This document shows, piece by piece, positions 1-6,030 of a stretch of 14,674 bases of DNA. The notes below the pieces were generated by a model. The model was not told where the DNA came from, did no database searches, and saw only the letters and a program-made list of their open reading frames with translations. The position numbers were made by a program, and so were the translations under genes. The DNA is taken from the NCBI GenBank assembly GCA_905212215.1, contig CAJMDR010000020.1, positions 1 through 14,674 on the forward strand, given 5' to 3'. How positions within the stretch are numbered: the first letter of the stretch is position 1; each line of letters starts with the position of its first letter. This DNA comes from an uncultured Porphyromonadaceae bacterium. GTDB taxonomy: Bacteria; Bacteroidota; Bacteroidia; Bacteroidales; Muribaculaceae.

Positions 1-122
1 ACCTCTATATGTGCGCCAAAGCCGACTTCTCGGGATACCACCATTTCTCCAGCGACTACACGGAACACATGCGCTATTCCAATGAGTACAGTAATGAGCT
101 GGATAGGCGGGGCATAAAATAA
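1..122 (+). CDS. mltG: Endolytic transglycosylase MltG, C-terminal fragment
   Basis: The reading frame is open from base 3 and stops with TAA at 120-122, giving the last 39 residues of a protein whose start lies outside the window. The residues include CAKADFSGYHHFSSDYTEH followed by a Tyr/Asn/Arg-rich tail ending LDRRGIK. This matches the conserved C-terminus of the MltG (YceG-like) family, where a 'F-C-A-K-x-D-F-S-G-Y-H-x-F' block precedes a short helix. MltG is an inner-membrane endolytic murein transglycosylase that cleaves nascent glycan strands and is thought to act as a terminase for peptidoglycan polymerisation. The catalytic Glu and the LysM-like domain lie upstream of the window and cannot be checked. 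The family call rests on the tail alone but is distinctive. Confidence 0.85.
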   Translation, partial: LYMCAKADFSGYHHFSSDYTEHMRYSNEYSNELDRRGIK

Positions 123-239
123 AGAGTTATCGTAGACGAGGATGTGTTATAAAGACATACCCTCTAAGCAGACTTCAGTGAACCTACAACACGGTTGCAT
201 CGTTAACAGAGAAAAACAACCTTTAATCAGCTGTTGACT

Positions 240-452
240 ATGCTTACACCAATCCGCTCATACACCACCCCCGAAGAGGCCTACATAGTACGGGGCCTTC
301 TTGAAGAACACGGCATTCCCGCCACGGTAGAAGACGCCGGCTACAATTCCGTTTTCCCGTCGCTCGACGACAGCCACGGTTCCACCATGCTGTTGGTAGA
401 CGACGATAACCGTGCAGCAGCCGAGGAACTGCTGAAAGAACATAAGGACTGA
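240..452 (+). CDS. DUF2007 domain small protein
   Basis: A 70-residue protein starting at ATG 240; an in-frame TTG at 234 would add only two residues. The sequence begins MLTPIRSYTTPEEAYIVRGL and then has a glycine-containing turn, an EDAGY stretch, a hydrophobic strand (TMLLVDDD) and a C-terminal helix (NRAAAEELLKEHKD). This order (helix that samples a residue pair, strand, 'L-V-x-x-x-D' strand, terminal helix) is that of DUF2007, a small alpha/beta domain annotated as a putative signal-transducing protein; no biochemical function is established. It is soluble, without signal peptide or membrane segment. It lies 117 bases after mltG with no visible terminator between, so it may be co-transcribed. 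No clear Bacteroidetes promoter was seen immediately upstream. Confidence 0.75.
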   Translation: MLTPIRSYTTPEEAYIVRGLLEEHGIPATVEDAGYNSVFPSLDDSHGSTMLLVDDDNRAAAEELLKEHKD

Positions 453-528
453 ATATTTTCGGTACCCCAAAAAGTTGCTGAGTATCAGCATATTACACGC
501 AGCTTTGCAAGATTTGCACTGCTGCGGG

Positions 529-560
529 TTTGCACGGATGTAGAAAAAATTGTAATTTTA
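529..560 (+). promoter_or_regulatory. Candidate promoter of the 598 gene
   Basis: TTTG at 529-532 and TAATTTTA at 553-560 are separated by 20 bases. This fits the Bacteroidetes sigma-ABfr form (TTTG, about 19-20 bp, TAnnTTTG) except for the last base of the -7 box. The predicted transcript start near 566 leaves a leader of about 30 bases before ATG 598. Confidence 0.45.
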
Positions 561-597
561 CACCCGCAAAAGTAATTTGCCATTTTTACTGCAAGAG

Positions 598-933
598 ATG
601 ATAAAACCCTTGATGCGCCGTTGGCTGATATTAGTCGCCGCGTTGCTGCTATCCTTTTCCATGGATATAGCTGCGCGGAGTTGGGATATTGCGCGCATCG
701 ACGCCGTGCCGGAAGCAAGAGTGGCGGGGCGTCAGACCGATATTGAGGTACGTAGCGGACGTGGGGTGATTTACATCGCCACAAACCGCCCTGTTCAGGT
801 AAAAATCTACTCGATACTCGGTCATTTGGTAGCCCAAAGCTCCTTGCAGAGCGGCAATTATCGCCTGACACTCAACAACCACGGAGTTTATCTGATAAAA
901 ATCGGAGATTTGACCTGCAAGGTCGCCATATAA
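598..933 (+). CDS. Small exported protein consisting of signal peptide plus T9SS type A-like tail
   Basis: From ATG 598 the protein is 111 residues; ATG 613 is also possible, and an upstream in-frame TTG (577) is less likely because it would remove the leader. The N-terminus is basic then hydrophobic (MRRWLILVAALLLSFSMDIA), a clear signal peptide. The mature part of about 85 residues runs IEVRSGRGVIYIA, then VQVKIYSILGHLV, then NNHGVYLIKIGDLTCKVAI. This succession of strands is that of the type A sorting domain of type IX secretion (the Por secretion tail family), normally the last 70-80 residues of a much larger cargo. Here almost no cargo precedes it. Whether it is secreted, kept in the periplasm or surface anchored is unknown. 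The DUF4421 gene follows after 43 bases without a terminator, so the two are probably one transcript. Confidence 0.6.
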   Translation: MIKPLMRRWLILVAALLLSFSMDIAARSWDIARIDAVPEARVAGRQTDIEVRSGRGVIYIATNRPVQVKIYSILGHLVAQSSLQSGNYRLTLNNHGVYLIKIGDLTCKVAI

Positions 934-976
934 ACCATATAAATCCGTATAAGCAACATCGGCTATTACAAAGTCT

Positions 977-2245
977 ATGACAAAAGTAGCTGTTCACTTG
1001 CATCTCCGTCCACTGATAAGAATAAAAGTGTCGGTGGCATTATTTTTCATGTTCTCATGGTTGCCTTGCATTATTCATGCCACTTCGCATGAAACACTTC
1101 AGCCAGATTCCCTGACGACAAAATCCTTTTCTGATTTAGACAGCATCAGGGAAATGCCTGTTTCGGCATTAGACGCTCCAATGGCCGTTCCTGACAATGA
1201 CACCACACTTGCACCGGTGGAATTCTCGCGCTCCAAGGATGCCAACTGGTGGTGGAACCGCCTTAGACAAGGAACATTAGTGATGTCGGATACTACCATA
1301 ATCTATCCGCATTTCCTAAAGTTCTGCGTCAATGTCTACAACTGGGCGGACCGTGCCTTCAACTATTACGACAAGGATTATGTGCAGGGTACCGGAAGGC
1401 GATGGAAAGCACGTCTCGCCAATGACAACTGGCTTGATTCCTACGCCATGAACTTCAAGAGCAACGTTCCGATATGGATGCTCTCGGAACCTTATTGCAA
1501 CTTAGGGTTTTACCTGCAATATATGGCTATCAGCGTGGGGTATGCGATAGACATGAGCCACGTAATAGGCAACAAGCCTTTGCTGCACAAACGCTTTGAA
1601 TTCGCTTTCACCTGCGCTCGGTTCTATGCCGAAGGATATTACTCGGAAAACACCGGTGGAACTTACCTGCGGCGTTTCGGCGACTATAACAACGGCAAGA
1701 TTTTCAAGAAATACATTCCCGGCGTAACATTCCACAGCAAAGGCATAAACGCCTATTATTTCTTCAACCATTCGCGATATTCACAAGGATGCGTATATGG
1801 ATACTCCAACCTGCAGAAACGCAGCGCAGGAAGCATCATAGCCGGCATCTCCATCTCCAACCACGACATAAACGTGGACTTCGCCACGCTGCCGGAGAAC
1901 ATGCTGCAATACCTTAAATCGGAAGACACCAAATACCGATTCTACTTCAACGACTATTCTTTGCTGATAGGCTATGGCTACAATCTTGCCTTCGCCCGCA
2001 ACTTCGTGTTCAACGTAACGGCATTGCCCGCTTTCGGTTACAAGCATTGCTTCCGGCAATGTACCGGAGGCAAACGCGACATGTGGTCGCTGAACGTCAT
2101 AGGACGCTTAGGATTAGTATATAATTACCGGGATTTCTTTGCCGGTCTGAACGCAAAAATGGAAGGGCACTGGTTCCGCGGCTCCAACTATAACTTTTTC
2201 AATTCCATCGAGACCGTTTCATTAGTCACCGGAGTCCGCTTCTGA
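977..2245 (+). CDS. DUF4421 family outer-envelope protein
   Basis: A 422-residue protein with an N-terminal basic stretch followed by a hydrophobic segment (SVALFFMFSWLPCIIHA, about residues 19-35), consistent with a signal peptide. The body is rich in Tyr, Phe, Asn and Trp and alternates polar and aromatic residues, as in outer-membrane beta-barrel proteins, and ends with VSLVTGVRF, a terminal aromatic typical of barrels. Blocks such as GTGRRWKARLANDNWLDSYAM, LGFYLQYMAISVGYAID and YFFNHSRYSQG... match my recollection of the DUF4421 family, found in Bacteroidetes and of unknown function. It is likely co-transcribed with the preceding tail-type exported protein. No catalytic motif is visible. 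Confidence is high that it is an exported membrane-associated protein and somewhat lower for the family name. Confidence 0.75.
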   Translation: MTKVAVHLHLRPLIRIKVSVALFFMFSWLPCIIHATSHETLQPDSLTTKSFSDLDSIREMPVSALDAPMAVPDNDTTLAPVEFSRSKDANWWWNRLRQGTLVMSDTTIIYPHFLKFCVNVYNWADRAFNYYDKDYVQGTGRRWKARLANDNWLDSYAMNFKSNVPIWMLSEPYCNLGFYLQYMAISVGYAIDMSHVIGNKPLLHKRFEFAFTCARFYAEGYYSENTGGTYLRRFGDYNNGKIFKKYIPGVTFHSKGINAYYFFNHSRYSQGCVYGYSNLQKRSAGSIIAGISISNHDINVDFATLPENMLQYLKSEDTKYRFYFNDYSLLIGYGYNLAFARNFVFNVTALPAFGYKHCFRQCTGGKRDMWSLNVIGRLGLVYNYRDFFAGLNAKMEGHWFRGSNYNFFNSIETVSLVTGVRF

Positions 2246-2368
2246 ACAACGCGACATCCCGTCTTTTATCGGTTCCTTCAAAGCTATCCAAAAACGGTTC
2301 TATCAGGTCGTGGGAAGTTTTCTTGCTCTTTTCGGGTACCGGAATAGGGTGCATAACGTTTTTTTTGC

Positions 2369-2376
2369 TATCTTTG
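2369..2376 (+). promoter_or_regulatory. -7 box overlapping the fdtA start region
   Basis: TATCTTTG is a perfect Bacteroidetes -7 element. It ends only four bases before the first ATG (2381) and 13 before the second in-frame ATG (2390). No TTTG is found at the expected -33 position near 2345-2348. The implied transcript start would be at or just after 2381, so the mRNA would be leaderless or have a leader of a few bases. Confidence 0.55.
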
Positions 2377-2380
2377 CACC

Positions 2381-2815
2381 ATGACAACCATGTCGCCCCT
2401 TGACAAAGCCCGTCTCATAGACCTGCCGAAGATATGCGACCCACGCGGAAACCTTTCTTTCGTGGAAGGTGGTCGCCATCTGCCGTTCAACATCCGCCGC
2501 GTATTCTATATATATGATGTGCCGGGAGGCGAGACCAGAGGTGGTCATGCGCACCGCAAATGCTCCATAATGCTGGTGGCAGCCGCCGGCTCGCTCACAG
2601 TGCGCCTTACCGACGGGAAAGATGAAAAGACTTTCCTGCTCAACCGTTCTAACCGCGGATTGCTGATTCCACCCGGAGTTTGGGATACTATGGAAGACTT
2701 CACTACCGGCACCGTGGTGCTGGCATTAGCGTCACACCAATACGAGGAGGAAGACTATATCCGCGATTTCGATGAATTCTGCGAATATGCAGCCGTTAAC
2801 CGTTCCGAACAATGA
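2381..2815 (+). CDS. fdtA: dTDP-4-oxo-6-deoxy-glucose 3,4-ketoisomerase (FdtA/QdtA type cupin)
   Basis: A 144-residue single-domain cupin (141 if the second ATG at 2390 is used, which suits the promoter position better). The sequence carries DPRGNLSFVEGG near the N-terminus, RRVFYIYDVPGGETRGGHAH (residues 39-58), LLIPPGVWDTMEDF near residue 95 and a C-terminal HQYEEEDYIRDFDEF. These are signatures of the WxcM-like/FdtA family; the two histidines of GGHAH (56 and 58 from the first ATG) correspond to the catalytic His pair. The enzyme moves the keto group of dTDP-4-oxo-6-deoxy-D-glucose from C4 to C3. The product epimer (FdtA, galacto, or QdtA, gluco) cannot be told from sequence by eye, so the symbol is provisional. 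Its stop overlaps the start of the aminotransferase (ATGA), indicating translational coupling. Confidence 0.85.
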   Translation: MTTMSPLDKARLIDLPKICDPRGNLSFVEGGRHLPFNIRRVFYIYDVPGGETRGGHAHRKCSIMLVAAAGSLTVRLTDGKDEKTFLLNRSNRGLLIPPGVWDTMEDFTTGTVVLALASHQYEEEDYIRDFDEFCEYAAVNRSEQ

Positions 2816-3933
2816 TCCCTTTTCTCAGCCTCAAGCCCGACGCCAACGAGGAAAAGGAGCTTATGGAAGCCATCGGCGCCGTGGTGCACTCAGGACGATA
2901 TTTGCGTTCTGCTGCCACGGAGTCTTTCGAGAATACCCTCTGTCGTCAATGCGGTGCAGAGGGAGCCATAGGGGTCAGCAACGGGCTGGATGCGCTGCGA
3001 CTGATTTTCCGGGCCTATCTGGAATTAGGGAAACTGCATCGCGGCAACAAGGTTATTGTTCCTGCAAACACATACATCGCATCCATACTCCCTCTCACCG
3101 AGATGGGTCTTGTACCAGTATTGGTAGAGCCGGATGCCGGAACCATGAACCTTGACTGGCATCTGGCAGAAAAAGCCGCGTCCGACCCGGATGTAAAAGC
3201 GCTCTTGACAGTACATCTGTATGGCGCTCCATGCTGGGACATGGAAGTAGCTGAAGGGATGCGCGACAAAGGTATAATAATAGTTGAAGACAACGCACAG
3301 TCCATCGGCGCTCACATCAGCACGGAAAGAGGAAAACTCTTCACCGGAGCGCTGGGAGATGCAGCCGCTTATAGCTTCTATCCCACCAAGAACATAGGAG
3401 CTCTCGGCGACGGCGGTGCGGTAACAGCAAACGACAGCGAACTGCGGTCCACCATACGGGCATTGGCGAACTACGGCTCCGACCGCCGTTACCATAATAT
3501 ATATGAGGGCTGGAACTGCCGCCTTGATGAAATTCAGGCCGCCATACTGGAAATGCGCCTCAACAAGCTGCCGGCAATCAACGCCATACGCCGCGCGAAA
3601 GCCGCTCTCTATTCCGCCCTCATCAACAATCCGCTCATTATGTTGCCTGAATGGAACGAGGGGTCGGTATGGCATCAGTATGTCGTGCTTCTGCCTCCGC
3701 AACAACGAGACGCTTTCCGGAGATACATGGAAGACAACGGAGTTGCTACCGACATCCATTATGCCACACCACCACACCTCCAGCCCTGCTATGCCACGAC
3801 GTTGCAGCATGGTCCGTTGCCGATAACAGAGAATCTCGCCGACAGGTATGTGTCGTTGCCCATAGCCACCACCACCCTCTCGCAGACTGCTCTGATTGCA
3901 GAAATAGCCAACACCTTCTCACCCCGTAGCTAA
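2812..3933 (+). CDS. fdtB: DegT/DnrJ/EryC1/StrS family sugar aminotransferase (FdtB/QdtB type)
   Basis: A full-length 373-residue PLP-dependent sugar aminotransferase beginning MIPFLSLKPD, the usual 'hP-F-L-x-L' start of the family. Visible motifs are VSNGLDALRLIFRA (51-70 region, cofactor phosphate contact), VPANTYIASILP, the PLP ring aspartate in VEDNAQSIGA (Asp160), and the Schiff-base lysine in SFYPTKNIGALGDGGAV (Lys193). The C-terminal half carries NCRLDEIQAAIL, also conserved. With the ketoisomerase immediately upstream and overlapping by four bases, the expected reaction is transamination of dTDP-3-oxo-6-deoxyhexose to dTDP-3-amino-3,6-dideoxyhexose (Fuc3N or Qui3N) using glutamate. 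No N-acyltransferase, sugar synthesis gene or glycosyltransferase for this sugar is in the window, so the module is isolated here. A strong terminator lies just downstream. Confidence 0.88.
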   Translation: MIPFLSLKPDANEEKELMEAIGAVVHSGRYLRSAATESFENTLCRQCGAEGAIGVSNGLDALRLIFRAYLELGKLHRGNKVIVPANTYIASILPLTEMGLVPVLVEPDAGTMNLDWHLAEKAASDPDVKALLTVHLYGAPCWDMEVAEGMRDKGIIIVEDNAQSIGAHISTERGKLFTGALGDAAAYSFYPTKNIGALGDGGAVTANDSELRSTIRALANYGSDRRYHNIYEGWNCRLDEIQAAILEMRLNKLPAINAIRRAKAALYSALINNPLIMLPEWNEGSVWHQYVVLLPPQQRDAFRRYMEDNGVATDIHYATPPHLQPCYATTLQHGPLPITENLADRYVSLPIATTTLSQTALIAEIANTFSPRS

Positions 3934-3951
3934 AATAAAACGACCAACATA

Positions 3952-3991
3952 AACAGAGAGCCATGGATTTGACCACAGCTCTCTGTTTTTT
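3952..3991 (+). terminator. Rho-independent terminator between fdtB and hup
   Basis: AACAGAGAGC (3952-3961) pairs perfectly over 10 bp with GCTCTCTGTT (3978-3987), with a 16-base loop and a T run at 3986-3991. It ends the plus-strand fdtAB transcript. An A-rich stretch on its left side (3930-3953) means it may also stop the convergent hup transcript. Confidence 0.88.
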
Positions 3992-4027
3992 CTACTCGCT
4001 TATGCGCGGTGTGTGCTTTACAGTGTG

Positions 4028-4291
4028 TTACTTGCCCAGACCGTCGGCCGGTTTGAATTTCACTACTTTACGTGCGGGGATGACGAGTTTCTCTTTTGTG
4101 CGCGGATTCACACCCATACGTTCTTTCATTTCAGCCATCTGGAATGTGCCGAAACCTATCAGCTGAACCTTGTCGCTGTTGGCAAGTGCCTGCTCTATTG
4201 ATTCCAGACATGCGTCAAGCGCTGCCTTTGCCTGTGCTTTGCTCAGAGACGCTTTTGCAGCGATCTCATTGGTGAGTTCTGTCTTGTTCAT
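4028..4291 (-). CDS. hup: HU family DNA-binding protein
   Basis: The protein is 87 residues from ATG 4291, starting MNKTELTNEIAAKASLSKAQ. The frame is open further upstream, but the promoter at 4326-4356 places transcription start just before this ATG, and residues upstream do not resemble HU. Features are the N-terminal helical pair, the GFGTF turn (46-50) and the DNA-binding arm with NPRT, whose proline is residue 63, the position of the HU intercalating proline. The C-terminal KPADGLGK replaces the more common alanine-rich helix end. HU dimers bend and compact DNA in the nucleoid. The gene is monocistronic, divergent from the SPFH gene and convergent with fdtB. Confidence 0.93.
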   Translation of the reverse strand: MNKTELTNEIAAKASLSKAQAKAALDACLESIEQALANSDKVQLIGFGTFQMAEMKERMGVNPRTKEKLVIPARKVVKFKPADGLGK

Positions 4292-4325
4292 ATAAAAATA
4301 TTTTCGTTGCGTTCTTTTTCCGATG

Positions 4326-4356
4326 CAAATATACATATTTAAACAATCGCCACAAA
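4326..4356 (-). promoter_or_regulatory. Promoter of hup
   Basis: On the minus strand TTTG (4356-4353) is followed after exactly 19 bases by TATATTTG (4333-4326), a perfect match to the Bacteroidetes vegetative promoter. The leader to ATG 4291 is about 25-30 bases, A/T-rich and without a Shine-Dalgarno sequence. Confidence 0.88.
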
Positions 4357-4449
4357 GAAATGGAGCCATAAAATTAAAAAAATATCTATCTTTTGACCTT
4401 CCGGACCTTTTCTCACCCTTTCAACACCCTATTTCAGCGAAATTTTCCC

Positions 4450-4457
4450 TATATTTG
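4450..4457 (+). promoter_or_regulatory. -7 box of the SPFH gene promoter
   Basis: TATATTTG is a perfect -7 element, 20 bases before ATG 4477. No TTTG lies at the matching -33 position (about 4427-4430), so the promoter may be weak or activator dependent. Confidence 0.6.
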
Positions 4458-4476
4458 CGAAAAAATAACTGCTATT

Positions 4477-5436
4477 ATGACTGACAACGATGCGGGCACT
4501 CTCCGCGAACACAAAGAGTATGAATATCGTGGGCTGATAGTGTCAGGTTTCCTGATGCTGTTCTTCACATTGATTGTGATTCCCTCCCTGATACTTCTGT
4601 GCTTTCTTTTCTTTATCGAAGGCACAGACAGCAATCCGAGCAAAATTACAGGAGGGGTGTTGATGGCATTGCTCGGCCTGACTTTCCTTATGGGACTGAG
4701 CGGATACTTCGTTCAGGAACCCAACCAGGCAAGAGTAATGACTTTCTTCGGGAAGTATCGCGGCACATGCCGCAAGACCGGGTATTTCTGGGTGAACCCT
4801 TTCGTATCTCACCAGAAAATCTCGTTGCGAATAGGCAATATGGACATTCAGCCTATCAAGGTCAACGACCTTATCGGCAACCCGGTAATGATAGGCATGG
4901 TGCTGGTATGGAAAGTATGCGACACCTACCGCGCTGTCTTTGACATTGACTCACAGAGCATAGGAGGCGCCCGCATCAATTTCTCTGTGCTGAGCAACTT
5001 CGTACGCATTCAGGCTGATGCCGCACTCCGCGAGGTGACAGGTCATTTCGCCTATGACGACGCCGAGGCACGTGAAGACCGCCTCACCCTGCGCGACGGC
5101 GGAGAACAGATTTCGGAACTTCTGGAAAAGAAGCTCAACGAACGCCTCAGCATGGCTGGCATAGAAGTGGTAGAGGCTCGCCTCAACTATCTCGCTTATG
5201 CCCCGGAAATCGCAGCCGTGATGCTGAAACGCCAACAGGCCAACGCCGTCATTGCCGCCCGGGAGAAGATAGTGGAAGGCGCCGTGAGCATGGTGCACCT
5301 CGCCCTTGAGAAAATAGACAAGGAGAACGTGGCGCATTTCGACGAACGACAACGTGCCGCCATGGTAAGCAACCTCATGGTGGTGCTATGCAGCGACGAG
5401 CCTACCCAACCTGTTCTCAACACTTCGGAAAGCTAA
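4477..5436 (+). CDS. SPFH (band 7/prohibitin-like) membrane protein
   Basis: ATG 4477 gives 319 residues (MTDNDAGTLREHKEYEYRGL...). The frame is open further upstream, but the -7 box at 4450 makes those starts untranscribed from this promoter. Two hydrophobic segments follow (about 20-47 and 58-78), then the SPFH domain opening with EPNQARVMTFFGKYRGTCRK and containing TGYFWVNPF, the usual entry strand of the family. Beyond residue 200 are helical segments (EISELLEKKLNERLSMAGIEVVEARLNYLAYAPEIAAVML) matching the SPFH/coiled-coil transition. SPFH proteins oligomerise as membrane scaffolds, often controlling proteases or membrane microdomains; the partner here is unknown. There is no adjacent NfeD-like gene, the common companion of flotillin types. 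Confidence 0.88.
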   Translation: MTDNDAGTLREHKEYEYRGLIVSGFLMLFFTLIVIPSLILLCFLFFIEGTDSNPSKITGGVLMALLGLTFLMGLSGYFVQEPNQARVMTFFGKYRGTCRKTGYFWVNPFVSHQKISLRIGNMDIQPIKVNDLIGNPVMIGMVLVWKVCDTYRAVFDIDSQSIGGARINFSVLSNFVRIQADAALREVTGHFAYDDAEAREDRLTLRDGGEQISELLEKKLNERLSMAGIEVVEARLNYLAYAPEIAAVMLKRQQANAVIAAREKIVEGAVSMVHLALEKIDKENVAHFDERQRAAMVSNLMVVLCSDEPTQPVLNTSES

Positions 5437-5449
5437 CAAGCAAAAAGTC

Positions 5450-5476
5450 GCCGTTACAGATGCAGATTTTAACGGC
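5450..5476. other. Small inverted repeat between the SPFH gene and the ferredoxin promoter
   Basis: GCCGTTA (5450-5456) and TAACGGC (5470-5476) form a 7-bp stem with a 13-base loop. No T run follows on the plus strand, and the right arm lies only seven bases before the -33 box of the ferredoxin promoter, so it could be an operator or a weak 3'-end hairpin of the SPFH transcript. On the minus strand a short T run follows the stem, but no gene there needs it. Confidence 0.35.
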
Positions 5477-5482
5477 AAACCT

Positions 5483-5513
5483 TTTGCCAATCCAAAAATT
5501 GGAATTACCTTTG
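5483..5513 (+). promoter_or_regulatory. Promoter of the ferredoxin gene
   Basis: TTTG (5483-5486), 19 bases, TACCTTTG (5506-5513): a perfect Bacteroidetes promoter. The resulting leader of about 40 bases consists of near-repeats of ACTAAACAA (about 5530-5559), almost free of G and without a Shine-Dalgarno sequence, a composition linked to efficient translation in this phylum. Confidence 0.9.
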
Positions 5514-5559
5514 CACAACTTTACAACTCAACTAAACAACACTAAACAAAACTAACAAA

Positions 5560-5727
5560 ATGGCTTACGTAATAGGTGACAACTGTGTCGCATGCGGCAC
5601 CTGCCTTCCTGTTTGTCCTGTAGAGGCTATCTCCGAGGGCGACATCTACCACATTGATCCGGACACATGCATCAGCTGCGGTTCCTGCGCTGCTGTTTGC
5701 CCCAACGATGCTATTTCGGAAGGCTAA
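5560..5727 (+). CDS. 2[4Fe-4S] ferredoxin, 55 residues
   Basis: ATG 5560 to TAA 5725-5727 encodes a 55-residue clostridial-type ferredoxin. It has two complete CxxCxxCxxxCP motifs: Cys9, 12, 15 and 19 in NCVACGTCLPVCP, and Cys37, 40, 43 and 47 in TCISCGSCAAVCP. The cysteines ligate two [4Fe-4S] clusters in a pseudo-twofold fold, and the protein is a low-potential electron carrier in the cytoplasm, in gut anaerobes typically serving 2-oxoacid:ferredoxin oxidoreductases, hydrogenases or Rnf. The gene is monocistronic, with a perfect promoter and a strong terminator of its own, suggesting high and independent expression. It is short enough to be missed by gene finders with a length cutoff. Confidence 0.96.
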   Translation: MAYVIGDNCVACGTCLPVCPVEAISEGDIYHIDPDTCISCGSCAAVCPNDAISEG

Positions 5728-5744
5728 ACCGATTAAAACATTTT

Positions 5745-5791
5745 AAATCCGCCGGCAGTATGGCACAGCTATACCGACCGGCGGATTTTTT
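5745..5791 (+). terminator. Rho-independent terminator of the ferredoxin gene
   Basis: AAATCCGCCGG (5745-5755) pairs over 11 bp with CCGGCGGATTT (5778-5788), and the T run continues to 5791. An inner GTAT/ATAC pairing (5758-5761 with 5771-5774) extends the hairpin. It begins 17 bases after the stop codon. Confidence 0.93.
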
Positions 5792-5802
5792 ATCATCACA
5801 AA

Positions 5803-5843
5803 CTCACTCACCTCATCAACTCATCCACTCATCAACTCGTAAT
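5803..5843. repeat. Degenerate 8-bp tandem repeat
   Basis: Successive octamers CTCATCAA (5812-5819), CTCATCCA (5820-5827), CTCATCAA (5828-5835) and CTCGTAAT (5836-5843) are preceded by CTCACTCA (5803-5810) and one extra C. The array fills the gap between two terminators that face each other, so it lies outside both transcripts. Confidence 0.75.
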
Positions 5844-5848
5844 GACAT

Positions 5849-5883
5849 AAAAAAACAAGAAGAAATTTCTCAACTTCTTCTTG
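5849..5883 (-). terminator. Minus-strand intrinsic terminator of the putative small RNA
   Basis: On the minus strand CAAGAAGAA (5883-5875) pairs with TTCTTCTTG (5864-5856) over 9 bp with a 10-base loop, directly followed by seven T (5855-5849). No protein gene on this strand lies upstream to account for it. Confidence 0.75.
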
Positions 5884-6015
5884 CTTTGTGAGGTGGTGGT
5901 AAATGATACTCTCCCGAGCTTCAAGAACTCCGTTCCTCACCTATTAATTATATCACTATTGCTTCAAATTGATGAACCATCCATGTCAGTCTCAATTCAT
6001 GGATGTTTCCTCCTT
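5849..6015 (-). ncRNA. Putative small RNA gene on the minus strand
   Basis: The minus strand carries a -7 box (TAATTTTG, 6030-6023) and, about 140 bases further on, a hairpin plus U run that is a convincing intrinsic terminator (5883-5849). Between them are several stems readable on the minus strand: CATCCATG/CATGGATG (8 bp, 12-base loop, about 6003-5976), GTGAGG/CCTCAC (5940-5935 with 5893-5888) enclosing GAGTT/AGCTC (5-bp stem, 5-base loop), and an alternative AGTGATAT/GTATCATT pairing (two G-U pairs) that would form a pseudoknot with, or compete with, the GTGAGG stem. No ORF longer than about ten codons is present on this strand. The 5' end is uncertain: a 10-bp sequence at 6057-6048 is the exact complement of 5903-5912, so a transcript starting near 6060 would close on itself. 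The family was not recognised; a divergent 6S RNA or an unnamed Bacteroidales RNA are possibilities. Confidence 0.5.
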
Positions 6016-6022
6016 GCGACTG

Positions 6023-6030
6023 CAAAATTA
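6023..6030 (-). promoter_or_regulatory. Candidate -7 box of the putative small RNA
   Basis: TAATTTTG on the minus strand matches TAnnTTTG. No TTTG is found 19-20 bases upstream (around 6050), so only half of the promoter consensus is met. Upstream on this strand lie two GTTAAC motifs (6095-6100 and 6074-6079). Confidence 0.4.

Noticed and set aside
3025..3810. 261-codon open frame on the minus strand
   Set aside because: It is wholly inside the aminotransferase gene on the other strand, has no promoter, and its composition is that of a reverse-frame shadow; the plus-strand protein has all PLP motifs.
2381..3933. Start of a capsular polysaccharide locus
   Set aside because: Only two sugar genes are present, closed by a terminator, and flanked by HU and DUF4421 genes rather than transferases, Wzx or Wzy.
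4292..4369. N-terminal extension of HU by 26 residues
   Set aside because: These codons include the -7 and -33 promoter boxes and contain Cys-rich residues foreign to HU; ATG 4291 gives the standard HU start and puts the arm proline at position 63.
5667..5891. 74-codon plus-strand frame overlapping the ferredoxin 3' end
   Set aside because: It is out of frame with the ferredoxin and runs through its terminator, so it cannot be a full transcript.
5998..6015. AAGGAGG followed by ATG on the minus strand as a peptide gene
   Set aside because: The ATG is followed after one codon by a stop (ATGAATTGA), other ATGs give at most about ten codons, and Shine-Dalgarno sequences are generally not used in this phylum.
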